A stretch of DNA of 64,000 bases. It comes from Roseiarcus sp963709655 (GTDB lineage Bacteria; Pseudomonadota; Alphaproteobacteria; Rhizobiales; Beijerinckiaceae). The stretch's first letter is position 1. Each line of letters opens with the position of its first letter. A program made the translations under genes and the position numbers. The stretch spans positions 1 through 64,000 of the forward strand of contig CAVPXF010000052.1 in assembly GCA_963709655.1 (NCBI GenBank), written 5' to 3'. A model generated the notes under the pieces. That model was not told where the DNA came from. It made no database searches and was given only the letters and a program-made list of their open reading frames with translations. Positions 62,391-64,000 of this stretch are shown in pieces.

Positions 62391-63635
62391 ATGACCTTGT
62401 CCGACTTTGCCCGCGCAGGAGCGACAGACAGGTCCGGGGCCGGCGACGATCCGGGCTTCGGGGTCTATGTCCACTGGCCGTTCTGCCTGTCGAAATGCCC
62501 CTATTGCGACTTCAATAGCCACGTTCGCGCCGCTGCAATCGACGAGAGCCGGTTTCTCGCGGCCTTCCGGGCCGAAATCGCTCATCGGGCGGCGCTCGCG
62601 CCGGGGCGAGTCGTTCGCTCGATCTTCTTCGGCGGCGGCACGCCCTCGCTGATGCGCCCGGAGACCGTCGGCGGCGTCCTCGAGGCGATCGCGGCGAACT
62701 GGCGGATCGAGCCTCAAGCCGAGGTGACGCTGGAGGCCAACCCGACCAGCGTCGAAGCCGCGCGTTTTCGTGGCTACCGCGACGCCGGCGTCAACCGGCT
62801 TTCGATCGGCGTTCAGGCGCTCGCCGACGCCGACCTTCGGGCGCTCGGCCGCCGCCACAGCGTCGAGGAAGCGCTCGCGGCGGTGCGGCTCGCCGCATCG
62901 CTCTTCCCACGATTCACCTTCGACCTCATCTACGGTCGGCCAGGGCAGGACGAAGCGGCCTGGCGCGACGAACTCGCCCGCGCGCTCGACCTCGCAGGCG
63001 ACCACATCTCGCTTTACCAGCTGACCATCGAGCCGGACACGCCGTTCGAGCGGCTCCGCGACGTGGGCCATCTCAGCCTCCCCGACGAGGACCTGAGCCT
63101 CGCCCTGTTCCACGCCACCCGCGAGTTGACCGAGGTTCTGGGCCTGCCGGCCTACGAAGTCTCCAACCACGCCCGGCCGGGCGGCGAGAGCCGCCACAAT
63201 CTCGTCTACTGGCGCTACGGCGAATATGCCGGCGTCGGCCCCGGCGCGCACGGACGGCTCGTCACGCCGGGCGGTCGGCTCGCCCAGGCCTCAGAGCGCC
63301 ATCCCGAGACCTGGCTGACCCGGGTCGAGACGCAGGGGCATGGCCTCACCGAGAACATGCCGCTCACGCCCGAAGAGCAGGGCGACGAGTACCTGCTGAT
63401 GGGCCTCCGACTCGCGGAAGGGATCGATTCTGGCCGCTATCGGGCGCTCAGCGGACGCGAACTGAACCGCGAAAGACTGGCGCGCCTGATCGAAGACGGT
63501 TTCCTCGAGCGCGACCTCGCGGGCCGCCTTCGGGTGACGTCCGTCGGCGCTCCGCTGCTCGACTCGGTGGTTGCGGATCTTGCCACTCCAGCGATCCACG
63601 GGAGATCTGACCCGCGTCCGGCGCGCCAAGCGTAA
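62391..63635 (+). CDS. hemW: HemW-type radical SAM haem chaperone
   Basis: A 414-residue radical SAM protein of the HemW group (formerly annotated as oxygen-independent coproporphyrinogen oxidase). YVHWPFCLSKCPYCDFNSH (about 26-44) has the CxxxCxxC cluster ligands, and IFFGGGTPSLM, FDLIYGRPGQ, LYQLTIEPDTPF and HNLVYWRYGEYAGVGPGAHGR are family signatures. The C-terminal HemN_C domain is present. Unlike true HemN it has the short N-terminus. It probably inserts haem into respiratory enzymes. It is not next to rdgB, its usual neighbour, but downstream of a repeat-rich gap. Confidence 0.93.
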   Translation: MTLSDFARAGATDRSGAGDDPGFGVYVHWPFCLSKCPYCDFNSHVRAAAIDESRFLAAFRAEIAHRAALAPGRVVRSIFFGGGTPSLMRPETVGGVLEAIAANWRIEPQAEVTLEANPTSVEAARFRGYRDAGVNRLSIGVQALADADLRALGRRHSVEEALAAVRLAASLFPRFTFDLIYGRPGQDEAAWRDELARALDLAGDHISLYQLTIEPDTPFERLRDVGHLSLPDEDLSLALFHATRELTEVLGLPAYEVSNHARPGGESRHNLVYWRYGEYAGVGPGAHGRLVTPGGRLAQASERHPETWLTRVETQGHGLTENMPLTPEEQGDEYLLMGLRLAEGIDSGRYRALSGRELNRERLARLIEDGFLERDLAGRLRVTSVGAPLLDSVVADLATPAIHGRSDPRPARQA

Positions 63636-63701
63636 ATGTCGATGGGCCACGACCAACGATGATGGGCGCTATGCTCATGCCGCTGCTCACGGTCCGCAAT
63701 C

Positions 63702-64000
63702 TCAAATCGCGATCTTGGTTTCGATCACGTCATGATCAGCCTGCACCCCTCCATCAGCGGTGTCGAGAAGCCCGGCCGCTGTGAGCGCCTGGACGTCTGC
63801 GTGGACATTGGTGTAGTCGCGCCCCAGCGCCTTCGCTAGCGCTCGCACACTGCTCACTTTGTGCCGGCGGACGTAGTGCAATAGTTCCATCCGCTTGCCT
63901 GTCATGACGCGGGCGAGAGCATCCCAACTCTCGAGCGCGAGATGGCGCTCATGGAAGGTCTCCCCGCGTTCAGCCCGGCGCCAAGCATTCACGAACCGCC
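63702..64000 (-). CDS. HVO_A0114-type winged-helix regulator (5' end outside window)
   Basis: At least 96 residues of a small DNA-binding protein. AWRRAERGETFHERHLALESWDALARVMTGKRMELLHYVRRH precedes a winged helix SVRALAKALGRDYTNVHADVQALTAAGLLD. This matches the HVO_A0114/COG4190 regulators that act as antitoxin-like repressors beside small toxins. The frame is open to the right edge (a GTG occurs at 63992), and family N-termini are longer, so the true start probably lies beyond 64000. No toxin partner is visible on this side. Confidence 0.75.
   Translation of the reverse strand, partial: RFVNAWRRAERGETFHERHLALESWDALARVMTGKRMELLHYVRRHKVSSVRALAKALGRDYTNVHADVQALTAAGLLDTADGGVQADHDVIETKIAI

Overview
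The window is GC-rich DNA from an alphaproteobacterium, most likely of the order Hyphomicrobiales (Rhizobiales). The call rests on gene families and gene order: a cycM-type cytochrome c divergent from kdsB-pheA, two DUF1127 mini-proteins, FixJ-type regulators, DUF2161, a LivFGMH-type transporter beside acyl-CoA dehydrogenases, and a GNAT gene overlapping a MotA/OmpA-like pair. No phage, plasmid or CRISPR locus is visible. I cannot name the genus.

Layout. 0-3.3 kb: acyl-CoA catabolism (enoyl-CoA hydratase, AliB-like dehydrogenase, frameshifted short-chain dehydrogenase). 3.6 kb: cold-shock protein. 4.2-13.2 kb: a sugar-uptake cluster with an AraFGH-like ABC transporter, a divergent AraC regulator, an 1125-residue DUF5107/TPR protein and an aldose-1-epimerase-like protein. 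13.5-18.8 kb: accessory stretch with a 2H phosphoesterase-like protein, pirin, an IS630 transposase stump abutting a transporter relic, DUF2161 and an unrecognised protein. 18.9-23.6 kb: RND efflux pump with its adaptor and an adaptor relic. 23.8-24.7 kb: a graveyard of three gene relics around a DUF1127 gene. 24.7-29.6 kb: aldo/keto reductase, IorA/IorB-type molybdenum hydroxylase and a beta-hydroxyacid dehydrogenase. 30.3-33.9 kb: a two-component cluster in which the kinase and the FixJ-like regulator are both frameshifted. 34.8 kb: tRNA-Ser(CGA). 35-42.5 kb: phosphotransferase plus acyl-CoA dehydrogenase, then a branched-chain-type ABC transporter with fused LivM-LivG. 42.8-44.05 kb: a broken gene ending in a 147-bp tandem array. 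44.05-49.8 kb: cycM, a gutted kdsB, pheA, a secreted protein, a B12-binding radical SAM protein and asd. 50.0-50.6 kb: a second tandem array sharing a core with the first. 51.4-55.4 kb: frameshifted hybrid kinase, PEP-CTERM protein and NarL-type regulator. 55.8-64 kb: MotA/OmpA-like pair, GNAT, LivJ-type binding protein, DenD-like dehydrogenase, class A beta-lactamase, HemW and a partial HVO_A0114-type regulator.

Main themes. Six genes are each restored to a full-length family member by removing a single base. Three of these encode signal-transduction proteins. Whether this is sequencing error or decay must be settled from raw reads. Several other genes are reduced to stumps (kdsB, VOC, SnoaL-like, a TPR protein, IS630, a periplasmic binding protein, an adaptor C-terminus). 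The two tandem arrays, 6 kb apart and in opposite orientation, share a roughly 50-bp core and are the least explained structure here. The sugar cluster with the DUF5107/TPR protein is the best candidate for an under-described functional system.
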